A model generated the notes under the pieces. The model searched no databases. It was not told where the DNA came from and saw only the letters and a program-made list of their open reading frames with translations. Positions 30,856 to 40,893 of a stretch of 64,000 nt of DNA are shown in pieces. Position numbers and translations under genes: made by a program. The first letter of the stretch is position 1, and each line of letters opens with the position of its first letter. The stretch lies in NCBI GenBank assembly GCA_963665575.2, contig CAXXDW010000009.1:67278-131277 (forward strand), written 5' to 3'. The stretch comes from Rariloculus sp963665575 (GTDB lineage Bacteria > Pseudomonadota > Gammaproteobacteria > Steroidobacterales > Rariloculaceae).

Positions 30856-32535
30856 GTGCTCAGCTTCATCCGCATCGAAAACTATGCGGTGATCGAGGCG
30901 CTTGAACTGGAGTTCGGTCCCGGACTCAGCGTGCTGACGGGCGAAACCGGCGCCGGCAAGTCGATCCTCGTGGATGCACTTGGGCTCGCGCTCGGCGACC
31001 GGGCCGACGCGGGCGCCGTGCGCCACGGCAGCACCAGAGCCGAGGTCAGTGCGGTGTTCGACTGTCGGTGCGGGCATCCGGCCATCGAGTGGCTCAGCGA
31101 ACGCGGTCTCGAAGACGGGGACTCATGCTCGCTCAGGCGGACGGTCACCGCTGAAGGCCGCTCGCGCGCCTTCGTCAACAACCGGCCGGTTTCACTGCAG
31201 GACCTGCGCGCGCTCGGGGGCCGCCTCGTCGACATCCATGGCCAGCATGCCCACCAATCGCTGCTTGCAAGCGCGACCCAGCGGCAGCTCCTCGATGTAT
31301 ATGCGGGACTCGAGGGCCGGGCCGGCGCTACCGCCGCGGCGTTTGCGGCCTGGCGAACCGCGGCAGCCGATCTGCAGACGCAGCGCGAAAGCGCCGCCGA
31401 CCGCAACTCGCGGCTCGAACTGCGGCGCTTCGAACTCGGCGAGATCGATGCGCTGGAGCTCGGCGACGACGAACCCACAGGGCTGCGCGCCGAACGTGAG
31501 CGTCTGGCGAATATCGATCGGCTCGTGCATGGCCTGAGCACGGCTCTTGAACATCTGTACGAGAACGAAACGGTGTCTGTCCATACGGGACTCGTCAGGG
31601 CCCATCAGGCGCTGGCGGCGATTGTCGAACACGATGCGGAGCTCGACGAACCTTGTGGACAGCTCGGCGCCGCCGAGATCGAGGTCAACGAGGTTGCGAC
31701 GACGCTGCTTCGCTACCGCGATCGGCTCGAAGCGGACCCGCAACGGCTGGAGCATCTCAACCGGCGTCTGAACCGAATTCGGACACTCGCGCGTCGGCAT
31801 GGCGTGGACGAGACGGAACTCGCCGCAACCGCCGAGCGGCTGCGCCGCGAGATCGACGGCCTCGATGCGTCGGAACAATCGCTGGCGGCACTCAACGAAC
31901 GCGTTGAGCGGGCGGCCGACGACTATCGTGAACTTGCCCAGGCCCTGTCGGAGGAACGCAGACAGGGCGCACTGAAGCTCGCCGAAGAAGTTTCGGCCCA
32001 GCTCAGCGAACTCGGACTGCCGCACGGCAGGTTCCGAGTCGCTACCGGCATCAGGAACGGCGACGCGACGGGCATCGACCGCATCGAATTCGAAGTGCGG
32101 CTCAACCCCGGCCTGCCCTTCGGCGCGTTGAACCGGGTCGCTTCGGGAGGCGAACTGTCGCGAATCGGTCTCGCACTGGAAGTCGTCGCGACCGGCGCAT
32201 CACCGATACCGACCTACGTGTTCGACGAGGTCGATGCCGGCATCGGCGGCGGCGTTGCGGAGATCGTCGGCCGCCGACTCAGGGAGATCGCCGCGCACCG
32301 GCAGGTGCTCTGCGTGACCCATCTCCCGCAGGTCGCAAGCCAGGGCACGGAACACTATCGCGTGACCAAACAAACCGACGGCGCCAAGAGCCTCGCGCAC
32401 GTGCACCGCCTGAGTGGCGAGGCGCGGGTGGAGGAACTGTCGCGAATGCTTGGCGGCCTGGAGATCACGGCGACGGTGCGCGCGCACGCCGAAGAGATGA
32501 TGAAGCGTTCGTCATCGCGGGAGCCAGCAACGTAG
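30856..32535 (+). CDS. recN: DNA repair protein RecN
   Basis: SMC-like ATPase acting in double-strand-break repair. 559 residues from GTG 30856 (MLSFIRIENYAVIEALE). Walker A GETGAGKS at 29-36, central coiled coil (about 155-370), ABC signature ASGGELSRIGLA and Walker B VFDEVDAGIGG, with VTHLPQVAS near the end. Downstream of nadK, a common gammaproteobacterial pair. Confidence 0.96.
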   Translation: MLSFIRIENYAVIEALELEFGPGLSVLTGETGAGKSILVDALGLALGDRADAGAVRHGSTRAEVSAVFDCRCGHPAIEWLSERGLEDGDSCSLRRTVTAEGRSRAFVNNRPVSLQDLRALGGRLVDIHGQHAHQSLLASATQRQLLDVYAGLEGRAGATAAAFAAWRTAAADLQTQRESAADRNSRLELRRFELGEIDALELGDDEPTGLRAERERLANIDRLVHGLSTALEHLYENETVSVHTGLVRAHQALAAIVEHDAELDEPCGQLGAAEIEVNEVATTLLRYRDRLEADPQRLEHLNRRLNRIRTLARRHGVDETELAATAERLRREIDGLDASEQSLAALNERVERAADDYRELAQALSEERRQGALKLAEEVSAQLSELGLPHGRFRVATGIRNGDATGIDRIEFEVRLNPGLPFGALNRVASGGELSRIGLALEVVATGASPIPTYVFDEVDAGIGGGVAEIVGRRLREIAAHRQVLCVTHLPQVASQGTEHYRVTKQTDGAKSLAHVHRLSGEARVEELSRMLGGLEITATVRAHAEEMMKRSSSREPAT

Positions 32536-32627
32536 TGCGTTGAAAGAACGAAAACTCGATATCGCGCCCCCTGCCCCAGCCGCGGACGATGGAGCAAATA
32601 CCCACTCGGGCGCTGCCTGTCCGGGCG

Positions 32628-33041
32628 CTATTTTTTCTTTTCTATCGGCCGAACGTAGAGCACGAGGCTGTGATCGACGATCTCGTAGCCGTGGCGGCTC
32701 GCGATCTCGGTCTGCAGATCCTCGATCTGCTCGTCGAAAAACTCGATGACGTCGCCGCTTTCCAGGCAAACCATGTGATCGTGGTGCGTGCCGTCAGACA
32801 GTTCGAACACCGCCATGCCGCCCTCGAAATTGTGCCGGGTGACGAGCCCGGCGCGCTCGAACTGCGTCAACACACGATAGACCGTCGCCAGACCCAGTTC
32901 CTCGCCGCTTGCGAGCAATGCTCTGTAGATTCCCTCAGCGCTCAGATGCCGCTCTTCGCTGGTGTCGAGGACCTCCAGAACCTTCAGTCTGGGCGACGTG
33001 ACCTTGAGTCCCGCCTCGCGTAGGTCCTTGCTTTCCACCAT
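32628..33041 (-). CDS. fur: Ferric uptake regulator Fur
   Basis: Fe(II)-responsive repressor, 137 residues. N-terminal winged helix with TVYRVLTQFERAGLV, then the metal site HHDHMVC (H86, H87, H89). The CxxC pair of the enteric structural zinc site is reduced to C92 with Ser at 95, and there is no C-terminal cysteine cluster; the C-terminus ends in PIEKKK. Several pseudomonad-type Fur proteins also lack these cysteines. Convergent with recN and divergent from bamE. Confidence 0.95.
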   Translation of the reverse strand: MVESKDLREAGLKVTSPRLKVLEVLDTSEERHLSAEGIYRALLASGEELGLATVYRVLTQFERAGLVTRHNFEGGMAVFELSDGTHHDHMVCLESGDVIEFFDEQIEDLQTEIASRHGYEIVDHSLVLYVRPIEKKK

Positions 33042-33095
33042 CCACTCGCAGTGACTGATAAGGTATGATGCTGCGCTTCATTATGACGCAGAGCC

Positions 33096-33452
33096 ATGCT
33101 GCTCTCCACCTTGAAGATGCAACCTCGCGTCAAGCACCTGTTCAGATTTTTCGCGATTGCCGTCGCCACGCTCATCACGAGCGCGTGCATCTATCGCGTC
33201 GATATCCAGCAGGGAAACCTGCTCGAATCCGACGCCATAGAGCAGGTCGAGGTCGGAATGACCCGCAGCCAGGTGCAGTTCCTGCTCGGCACGCCGATGG
33301 TCGCCGACGCCTTTCACCAGGATCGCTGGGACTACGCCTATTTTCTCAGGAGAGGCCGATCGCGTGATGTCGAGCGCCGCTGGATCGTAGTGCACTTCGA
33401 GGAAGACCGGGTCGTGCGTCTCGAACGGGATCTCATTCTCGATCCGACCTGA
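33096..33452 (+). CDS. bamE: Outer membrane assembly lipoprotein BamE
   Basis: Small lipoprotein of the beta-barrel assembly machine. 118 residues; hydrophobic signal ending in the lipobox ITSAC (Cys about 31), then the conserved VEVGMTRSQVQFLLGTPMVADAF (in two parts). ATG 33117 (MQPRVKHL) is an alternative start that also leaves a functional lipoprotein signal. The 3' end overlaps the convergent rnfH-like gene by 20 nt. Confidence 0.93.
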   Translation: MLLSTLKMQPRVKHLFRFFAIAVATLITSACIYRVDIQQGNLLESDAIEQVEVGMTRSQVQFLLGTPMVADAFHQDRWDYAYFLRRGRSRDVERRWIVVHFEEDRVVRLERDLILDPT

Positions 33453-33777
33453 CGGGCTCGCGCGCCCGGCCGGCATGGCCCATCACCCTGCCCTGTTCGA
33501 GCAGCACCCGCCGCATCTCGCGCGGATCGTGGCTGAGCGGCCGACAGATTTCGACGCGGTCGCCGGGCTTGAGCACCTGGTCCTCAGCCACACGCGTACC
33601 GAATATGCCGAGCACGACGTCCTCGCCGCCCGGCGCGGCATCGCCATCGAGGAGACCCGAACGGCACACGGCGTCGCCCGCCGTCATGCCCGGCGCGAAG
33701 TCGAGTTTCGCGATGCGCTGGCGTTCGGCCGTCGCATGAACCACCTCGACAAACTCATCTTTCGCGCTAGCGGCCAT
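33433..33777 (-). CDS. RnfH-family ubiquitin-like protein
   Basis: 114-residue protein with the beta-grasp RnfH fold: N-terminal VEVVHATAERQRIAKLDFAP, then GTRVAEDQVLKPGDRVEICRPL, the signature of the family (UPF0125). Biochemical role is not settled. It overlaps ratA by 11 nt and the convergent bamE by 20 nt, the conserved ratA-rnfH-bamE arrangement. The C-terminal tail after PREMRR is variable. Confidence 0.9.
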   Translation of the reverse strand: MAASAKDEFVEVVHATAERQRIAKLDFAPGMTAGDAVCRSGLLDGDAAPGGEDVVLGIFGTRVAEDQVLKPGDRVEICRPLSHDPREMRRVLLEQGRVMGHAGRAREPVRSDRE

Positions 33778-34201
33778 GGCGTCGCTCAGCCTGCGCGATG
33801 AACGCGGTCAACTGCGAATGGGCAATCTCCTCGAATACGGAGGTGAACAACGCCGACAGCAGAGAACCCGCAACCTCGATATCCATCGACAATCCCACCT
33901 CGGAGCCGCCCTCGGGCAGGTCACGGAAGCTCCAATGGCCTTCGAGCCGCCGAAACGGCCCGGAAATGAGTTCGATGTCGATGCGATGCGGCTCATCGAG
34001 CGTGTTGCGTGTGCGAAAGCTGCGGTTGAAGCCGCTCATTCCGACGTCGACAACGGCTTCGACGATGTTGCCGTCCCGCCTCGCGACCCGCGCACCGTGA
34101 CACCACTTCAGCACGTCCGGATAGCCTCCGATGTCATTGACGATCGCGAACATCTGTGCGGCGGAGCATGCGACGCGCTCGGTACGCCTGACGGTCGCCA
34201 T
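33767..34201 (-). CDS. ratA: RatA-family START-domain protein
   Basis: Polyketide cyclase/START-like protein, 144 residues, similar to E. coli RatA, linked to 50S ribosome/ubiquinone (Coq10-like) functions. Visible: ERVACSAAQMFAIVNDIGGYP, GMSGFNRSFRTRNTLDEP and the C-terminal VFEEIAHSQLTAFIAQAE. Normally next to a divergent smpB, which here lies 6.7 kb away beyond an accessory block. Confidence 0.92.
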   Translation of the reverse strand: MATVRRTERVACSAAQMFAIVNDIGGYPDVLKWCHGARVARRDGNIVEAVVDVGMSGFNRSFRTRNTLDEPHRIDIELISGPFRRLEGHWSFRDLPEGGSEVGLSMDIEVAGSLLSALFTSVFEEIAHSQLTAFIAQAERRHGR

Positions 34202-34266
34202 CAGCGTTTCCGAATGGTCACGGGCGCGCGTTCGGCGTCAGCAACGCCCCGGACAGAAGTGGTAAT

Positions 34267-35154
34267 GTGAAGGCCAACGACCAAGGATCCGCGTCGATTC
34301 CGATGCCCGAACGCCCGCCCAAAACGATGTTCACCGGCATGGTGGACGGATTGACCATGCATGGCAAGGCTGGCCCGATTTGGGTTCGCTGCCTTGTGTG
34401 GCTCGGCGCGCACGTCCCTGAAAGCGAAGTCGCTGCCCGACGGCGAGCGCGGTGCCGGGGACTGCCGGGGCCGGTCGTTGCCTTTCTCGTCAGCCTGACA
34501 GCCGGCTGGTCCAACCTCGCTGCGCAGACACCAACAGCGCCTGATCTTTCCGGCAACTACATTCGCGGGGACTTCGTCGGCCTTGGCGAGATCGGTCAGC
34601 TCATCGACGGCGAACTTCTGACAACCGAGGGGCAGCGCCGCCGGGATGAATACGACTACCAGACCGACGATCCCGTCTACGGCTGCGTCCCGGCGAGCTG
34701 GACCCGCGTCTGGTGGAACCCGAACGTCGTCGTGCAGGTCAGTCAGGACGCCGATCATGTCCGCCTGAGGTACGAGTTCATGGATCTCGATCGCGAGATT
34801 CCGCTGGCGACCGAAGGCGGCCCGCGTGACGCACTCGGCATCGACGGATTCCCCACACTTGGACGATCCGTGGCGTGGTACGACGGCGACACGCTCGTCA
34901 TAGACACGAGCGACTACGAACGCGGCTACGTCGCGACGATGGCCGACTGGGCGGGGCTGGCGCAAAGCCGCCGAATGCGGACCATCGAAAGGCTGACGCG
35001 CGGCGCCGACGGCCTCACGATCGAAATCACACACCTCGACCCGGTCGTCTTCAGGCGGCCGTTCGTCGTCACGTTCCATTACGTCGCCACGGACTACGAA
35101 CTGCTCGACTACGGCTGCCGGCCGGAGGAAGCGAGTATCGTCACACCCGACTGA
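34267..35154 (+). CDS. Exported protein of unknown function, paired with DUF6152
   Basis: Up to 295 residues. The likely export signal is internal, PVVAFLVSLTAGWSNLAAQT around residues 69-88, preceded by a basic stretch AARRRARCRG, so the real start is probably downstream of GTG 34267 (ATGs at 34303, 34327, 34342 and 34360 are candidates). The mature part has DEYDYQTDDPVYGCVP, RLRYEFMDLDREIPL and GRSVAWYDGDTLVIDTSDYERG, and looks all-beta. It is followed after 16 nt by a DUF6152 protein, so the two probably form an operon. I do not recognise an enzymatic function. Confidence 0.75.
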   Translation: MKANDQGSASIPMPERPPKTMFTGMVDGLTMHGKAGPIWVRCLVWLGAHVPESEVAARRRARCRGLPGPVVAFLVSLTAGWSNLAAQTPTAPDLSGNYIRGDFVGLGEIGQLIDGELLTTEGQRRRDEYDYQTDDPVYGCVPASWTRVWWNPNVVVQVSQDADHVRLRYEFMDLDREIPLATEGGPRDALGIDGFPTLGRSVAWYDGDTLVIDTSDYERGYVATMADWAGLAQSRRMRTIERLTRGADGLTIEITHLDPVVFRRPFVVTFHYVATDYELLDYGCRPEEASIVTPD

Positions 35155-35170
35155 CGCGGTACCAGGGAGC

Positions 35171-35554
35171 ATGAACATGAAGTCTGCGGCGCTGGTTCTC
35201 GGCGTCCTTGTCGTTGGCAGCGCCCTCGCCCATCACTCGCTCGCGGTCAATTTCGACCAGAGCAGGGAGATCACGGTCGAGGGCCGGTTGACGGACGTGG
35301 CCTGGCGGAATCCGCACTCCCATCTCAGGGTCGTCACACCGGATATCGGCGGCACGGAATGGCTCGTCGAATTCGGAGCCATCAACACGATGCGGCGCCT
35401 GGACTTCGAGACGGACCGCTTCGTCGCCGGCGAGCTGATCTCGATCACCGGTTGGCCGGGACACCGTGAGCGTACGATGTACTACCTCGAAGCAACACTC
35501 GAGGACGGCACGCGCCTGATTTGCGCGGGCCCGTCGTGTTCCCCGGAGCGTTAA
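35171..35554 (+). CDS. DUF6152 family exported protein
   Basis: 127 residues with a signal peptide (MKSAALVLGVLVVGSALA) and the motif HHSLAVNFDQSREITVEGRL, WRNPHSHL and GWPGHRERTMYYLEA, typical of DUF6152 proteins, small periplasmic OB-fold-like domains of unknown role. AGGGAG precedes the ATG; a second ATG at 35177 is equally possible. Operon partner of the preceding gene. Confidence 0.85.
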   Translation: MNMKSAALVLGVLVVGSALAHHSLAVNFDQSREITVEGRLTDVAWRNPHSHLRVVTPDIGGTEWLVEFGAINTMRRLDFETDRFVAGELISITGWPGHRERTMYYLEATLEDGTRLICAGPSCSPER

Positions 35555-35576
35555 ACGCGACGCGCGTACCCGTCGT

Positions 35577-38500
35577 TCAGCGAAGCACGAGAGTCTGCGG
35601 CTCGCCCGCCGACGACCGAACCCTGAGCGCCCCCTCCCGCGTGCCCTGGCTGGTGTTGATGACGATCAGCTCGGTCGCGCTGCCTTCGCCGTTGCCAAAG
35701 CGCGGGTAGATCAGCGCGTCGGTGGCGTTGCCGGCCTGCTGCAATGGAATGTCTGTGACGACGAGTTCGCCGAGGATGTTTCTGGTCTTGCGCTGCAACA
35801 AGGCGGCGATGTCCGAATCCGAAAACACCCTGACGGTGCCGCGCAACGGGCTTCGGCCGAACACGTCTTCCAGAGACAACTCGACCTGCCGGCCCAGCGG
35901 CACGATGCGTTCGTGTTTCGCGATCGAGTTGCCGTCAAGATCGAACAGTTCGAGGTATACGGTTGCCGGCACCCGGCCTTCGTTGACCAGGCTCATCGCG
36001 AGATCGATGTCGCCGTGGCGCAGCAGGCTCGGGTAGGTGACGGCGGGAGCCCACATCAGCGTACCTTCCTGGTGGGAGTTGACGACATGGGCGCTGCGGA
36101 TCGTGGCGTCCCTGCGCTCGGCCAGTACCAGCGCGGCGGCGCTCGGCGCGCTGCCCTGAACGGCCCTGACGATACCGACACCGTTTGCCGCCGGTCTCGT
36201 GTCCTGCGCCGTTTCCTGCACGAACACGCCCCCCGGGGCGATTTCGTAGTTCACGAGACCGCCATCGACCTCAAGCACACCGCTCATCGCTTCATCGGTC
36301 GGGTTCAGCAGCACGTAGCTGATCTGTTGGCCGGCTCCGGTGGTCACTGACGGCAACACGCGTCGTTGCATGAGCAGGTCGCTTTCGGCATTCCTGGCGC
36401 GCGGCGCCGCGGCAAAAAGCGTTCCGCCCCGCCCGTCAGGAATCCTCAGTACGCCGCTTGCGCTGACGGGCGCGTCCGCCGTGAGGGCCAGTGCCGCCTG
36501 CGTCTCTTCTGAAAATAATTCTCCGGTATCCAAGATCCATTGCCCGCCCGCGGCCAATTGGCGGCGCTCCGTGGCCGCACCACCCTCTGTCGTGCGCAAC
36601 TGGAGTTCCACTTCGACATCGGCGTCATTGCCATTCACGATCGACAGGTCCATGGTCCTGCCGTCGCGCGTGTCCACGTAGAACAATGCGGACGGCGCAG
36701 GGTCGGGCACGTCGAGCATGACCTCGGTTTCAAGCACCCGGCTCTGCCGCTCGCTGTCGGCGTCCATCGTCGCCGTGGTGAGCAAGTGTCCACTGAGCGC
36801 GACAAGCTCGGCGGCGCCGTCCAGCTCCATGTCGGAGTAACCGATCGACCGGGGCTCAGGACCGATCGACATCTGCGCGTCGAGCGATTCGTATGCGAGT
36901 TGCGAGCGCGCGGGCAGATCGACCCGGTAGTCGACGCGAGGCATGGTGAAGACCGTCATCCGCCCATTGAGCCCTTCGCTCTGGAACAGCCGCTGGTCGG
37001 CGGAGTCGAAGTCGCTTCCCCGGGGATCGTGGAGCCGGTCCGGATGGTGGCGCGGGTCGCCCGGCCCCATCTCGACGGCGTCGAAGGTCTGTTCGCCGAT
37101 CACGGCGGACGCTGCGGGCAGATTCGCCGTATGCCCCGCGGGCATGTCGTAGACCAGGATGCGGTGGTTGTACTTGTCGGTGACGTAGAGCCTGTCGTTC
37201 ACGGTGTCGTACGACAGCCCGTCGGTCTGTCTGAATCGGCTTTGAGACAGGCCGGGCGTGCCGCTCCTGAAGTCCTGCTGGCCGATCACGAACGAAGCCG
37301 GTTGCCCGTTTCGGAGCTGCTCCGGATGCACATCGAACGCCAGCACCCGATGCTGCCAGGCCACACCGACGAACAGACGCTGGTTCGCCTCGTCCAGTTC
37401 GAGGTCGCCGGGCAATTCCCAGCGCGTGCGCGACAGCCCGGTTTCCGTCGAGGTGAAGTCGTCCTGGCCGAGCACGGCGATGGCGTCGGCGCCGTTTGCG
37501 ATCCGCTCGGGATGCACGTCAAAGACGAGCACTCGATGATTGCCGCCGTCGGTGACGAAAAGCCGCTGGTTGACCCGGTCCATCACCATTTCCGCGGCAC
37601 GCGCCTCGCTCGGATAGATGCCGCGGCCGGCACGGGAACCGAAGTAGATCCGGTTGCGCGCAGCGCGGGGATCGTACGAGACGAAGTCCGCCTGACCGAG
37701 AACGTAGGAGGCTTCCATGCCGCTTTCGACCTGACCCGGCGTCATGTCGAAAACCAGCACGCGATCGCTCCAGGTGTCGGCCACGAACAGCCGCTTGTGG
37801 GAGTCGTCGTACTCCACCGCCAGGGGCAGCTTGATGCTCGTCGCGTCCTGGCCCGGGCGCAGCACGCTCGTTTGCGTGTCCGGCTGGCCCAGCGCCCAGC
37901 GGGCACCGCGGTCGAGGATCCGGTTCATGCGGTCCAACGGGTAGATGAGCACGCGATGTCCGTAGTTGTCGCTGACGAAGAGCCGGTGATCCACCGTGTC
38001 GAGCGACACGTCCCTGGCCTGGGTCCAGTAGCGCGGCGAGATTCGATTGTTGGCGGAACGGGCCAGGAAGTCCGGCTCGCCCTCGGGGTTGATGTGACCG
38101 ATCTGGTCGAGCATCGGGGTCGCCGTGGTCTGCATCCTGTCCGGATGAATGTCGAAGATGTTGATCCGGTTGCCGGCCGGGTAACCGTCCGGCACATAGG
38201 CCAGTTGCCGCTCGGAATCGATGGTGACCCTCGGCATGGTCAGGCGGGTCTGCGAAACGGCCGGGTCCGTCGACTCGAAATCGGGCTGGCCCAGCACCGC
38301 GATGGCATCTTCGTTCAATGCGCCGTTCAGTTTGTCCGGATGGACGTCGAAGACGAGGATGCGGTTGCCGAACTGCTCGCCGACGAAGAGCCTGTGATTC
38401 TGCGTGTCGACCGACATCCTGCCCGAGCCGTACCTCCTGAGGTCCGAACGCGGCATCTGCGACTCGAAATCGTCCTGTCCGATCACCGCAAAGGCTTCGA

Positions 38501-39374
38501 TTCCCGAATCCAGACTCGCGTCGCTGACGTCGAAGACCAGGATGCGGCGATTGCCGCTGTCGGCGACGTACAGGTGCTCAAGCACGTCATCGTAGGCGAC
38601 TCCGCCGACGCCCGCGAAGCGGTTCCGGCCCAAGCCCCGCTGCCGAGCCGCAAGGTCGGGCTGGCCGATGACGAACCTCGCGTCCATGCCGTTCTCGAAC
38701 CGATCCGGATGCACATCCCAGACCAGCACGCGGTTGTTGCCGCTGTCGGCGAAGAAGTAAAGCTGACGCTCCGAGTCGATGATGCCGAACCCGCCGCCGC
38801 CGATCGTGGCGGGGCCTTCGCCCGGCGACCATGTCTCGAAATGGGGCTGTCCGAGCACACCGATGGCTTCCGGGAGTTCCCCGCGTCCGAGTACCGCCAG
38901 ACTCTCCGGACTGATGTCGAAAACCAGAATCCGAAACCCGGGCGGGCCGAGGCTCGCGTTGTCGGTCACGAACAGCCGCTGGTTGACCTCGTCGACCGAG
39001 CCGCCGAAGGGAAAGTTCAGGTAGGTCCGGCCGAGCGGCGCAAAGGCAAACCCGCGCCCGATGAGGCTGCGGCCGATGCCGTAATCGGCGTGACGCTGCT
39101 CGGGCAGTCCGTCATCGCCCAGAGGATAGATGTCGTAACGGGAGTTGCCGTGGTGCCCGATGAAAAGTCGATTGTTGGCCTTGTCCAAGGCCACACTGCC
39201 GGGTCACCAGACGCCGTGGCTCGTGCCTCCGCCATTGGCCACGCCGCCGATGAATGTCGGGTTGCCGGCGATGTCGTCGGCTCCGAGCGTGTCGCTGGCC
39301 GGCAAACCAGTCTGCTGCGCATGAGCGGTGCAAGCGGCCAGTAGTCCTCCAAGAAGAAGGGACGATCTGCTCAT
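35577..39374 (-). pseudogene. Giant exported NHL-type beta-propeller protein, interrupted by in-frame TGA
   Basis: From ATG 39374 (GGGGGAG 6 nt upstream) the frame encodes a signal peptide (MSRSSLLLGGLLAACTAHAQ) and reaches Trp56, followed by TGA at 39206-39204. The same frame then stays open for more than 1200 codons to 35577, starting P-G-S-V-A-L-D-K-A-N-N-R-L-F-I-G. The body holds many repeats of the form RLFVxDxxNHRVLVFDVHPE...VIGQxDF (NHL/six-bladed propeller, about residues 60-750), then a beta-rich C-terminal region. A GTG at 39194 could restart translation but without an export signal. Either a recent nonsense mutation (one change from GGA, giving GVW-GPGSVALD), a sequence error, or recoding. 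Located 87 nt downstream of the transporter gene. Confidence 0.8.
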
Positions 39375-39461
39375 TATTTCTCCCCCGGTATCCCTGATGC
39401 AGAGTATGCGTTTGATCATAAGTCGAGCGTTCGAAATGTCCATTGGGCTTTTTGTTCGTCG

Positions 39462-40835
39462 CTAGATCACCCCGAAGCCGCGCAGCAGCGCCGCCACGAC
39501 AGCCAGCGGTGTGAGGTAGCGGACCGTAAAACGCCAGACCCGGTACGCCTTGCCGGCTTCCGGGTCCAGCTCGTCAGCCGTTGACGCACGCGCCATGACC
39601 CAGCCGGCGAAGATCACGATCGCAAGTCCCCCGACAGGCAACAGGATGCTATTGCTCAGAAAGTCGATGTTGTCGAAGAACGTGCCGCGCAGGAACGTCA
39701 CACCGCTCCACGTGCTGAAAGACAATACCGTCAGCAAGCTCAGGAGCCAGGTGATGCCGGCAACCAGGGCTGCTGCCGGAGCGCGCTTGAACCCGAACCT
39801 CTCGATGAACCAGGCCGTGCCCGGCTCCATCATGCTGATCGCCGAGGTCCAGGCTGCGAATGTCAGCAGCACGAACAGAAGCGTCGCGATGACGGTACCG
39901 CCCGCCATCTGGCCGAACGCGAGCGGCAGCGACTGGAACACGAGCCCGGGGCCCGCATCCGGTGCAAGACCGTTGGCGAACACGATCGGGAACACGACGA
40001 GCGCAGCGACCAGTGCGATCGCCGTGTCAGCGGCGACGACTGCCACCGACATCTTCATGATGGACGTGTCGCTCGGCAGATAGGCACCGTAGGCCATCAC
40101 CGCACCCATACCGACACTAAGCGTGAAGAACGCGTGCCCTAGGGCCTCCATGAGCCCGTCGCGCGTCAGTTCATCGAAACGCGGCTCGAACATGAACCGA
40201 AGTCCCTCGGCGAAGTTGCCCTCAACCGCGCTGTAACCGAGCAGGACGAGCAGCAGAACGATCAAAGCCGGCATCATGACCTGCACGGCACGCTCGATGC
40301 CTCGCTCGACGCCGCGCGCAATCACGAATGCCGTCGCTGCAAGGAATATCGTGTGCCAGATCCCGGTCCGAAGCGGGTTTGATGAGAGCGAATTGAAGGT
40401 CGCCTCGACGGTCTCACGAGTCGCACCGGCGAACGCGTTGCTCGCGGACTCGAATACATAAGCAAGTGCCCAACCAGCGATTACGCTGTAGAACGACAGG
40501 ATCAGGAACCCCGTGCCCACGCCCGCGGCACCTACGAGTTTCCAGTTTCCCGAGCCCGATTCCTCCTCGCCGAGCAATCGCATCGTTCCCACGGGACTTC
40601 GCCGGCCGCGCCGGCCGATGAGTACCTCCGCCATCATGATCGGCAGGCCGACGATCACGATGCACACGAGATAGACGATGACAAACGCGCCGCCGCCGTT
40701 CTCTCCCGCGATGTACGGGAAGCGCCAGATGTTGCCGAGACCGACAGCGGATCCGGTGACCGCAAGAATGAAGGCCAGTCTCCCCGACCACTGGCCATGC
40801 AAGGATGTCCGGCCACCGGTGCCCGTTTCGGTCAT
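39462..40835 (-). CDS. Sodium-dependent SNF-family transporter
   Basis: Neurotransmitter:sodium symporter (NSS/SNF) of LeuT fold, 457 residues with 11-12 membrane segments. The N-terminal TM1 signature AVGLGNIWRFPYIAGENGGG is complete, followed by LVCIVIVGLPIMMAEVLIG. Substrate is probably an amino acid, by family. Ribosome site GGGGAG before the ATG. Divergent from smpB (58 nt between starts). Confidence 0.93.
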   Translation of the reverse strand: MTETGTGGRTSLHGQWSGRLAFILAVTGSAVGLGNIWRFPYIAGENGGGAFVIVYLVCIVIVGLPIMMAEVLIGRRGRRSPVGTMRLLGEEESGSGNWKLVGAAGVGTGFLILSFYSVIAGWALAYVFESASNAFAGATRETVEATFNSLSSNPLRTGIWHTIFLAATAFVIARGVERGIERAVQVMMPALIVLLLVLLGYSAVEGNFAEGLRFMFEPRFDELTRDGLMEALGHAFFTLSVGMGAVMAYGAYLPSDTSIMKMSVAVVAADTAIALVAALVVFPIVFANGLAPDAGPGLVFQSLPLAFGQMAGGTVIATLLFVLLTFAAWTSAISMMEPGTAWFIERFGFKRAPAAALVAGITWLLSLLTVLSFSTWSGVTFLRGTFFDNIDFLSNSILLPVGGLAIVIFAGWVMARASTADELDPEAGKAYRVWRFTVRYLTPLAVVAALLRGFGVI

Positions 40836-40893
40836 GTCGATTTCTCCCCGCAGCGTGTTTTTTCGGTTGGGATAATAGGATCATTGCAGCGTC

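Noticed and set aside
32570..32640. Rho-independent terminator between recN and fur
   Set aside because: GGGCGC appears twice as a direct, not inverted, repeat before TTTTTT; no adequate stem could be drawn.
36540..39344. Plus-strand open frame of 934 codons opposite the propeller gene
   Set aside because: It mirrors the repeats of the minus-strand gene; no ribosome site, and the minus strand has a signal peptide and NHL-type repeats.
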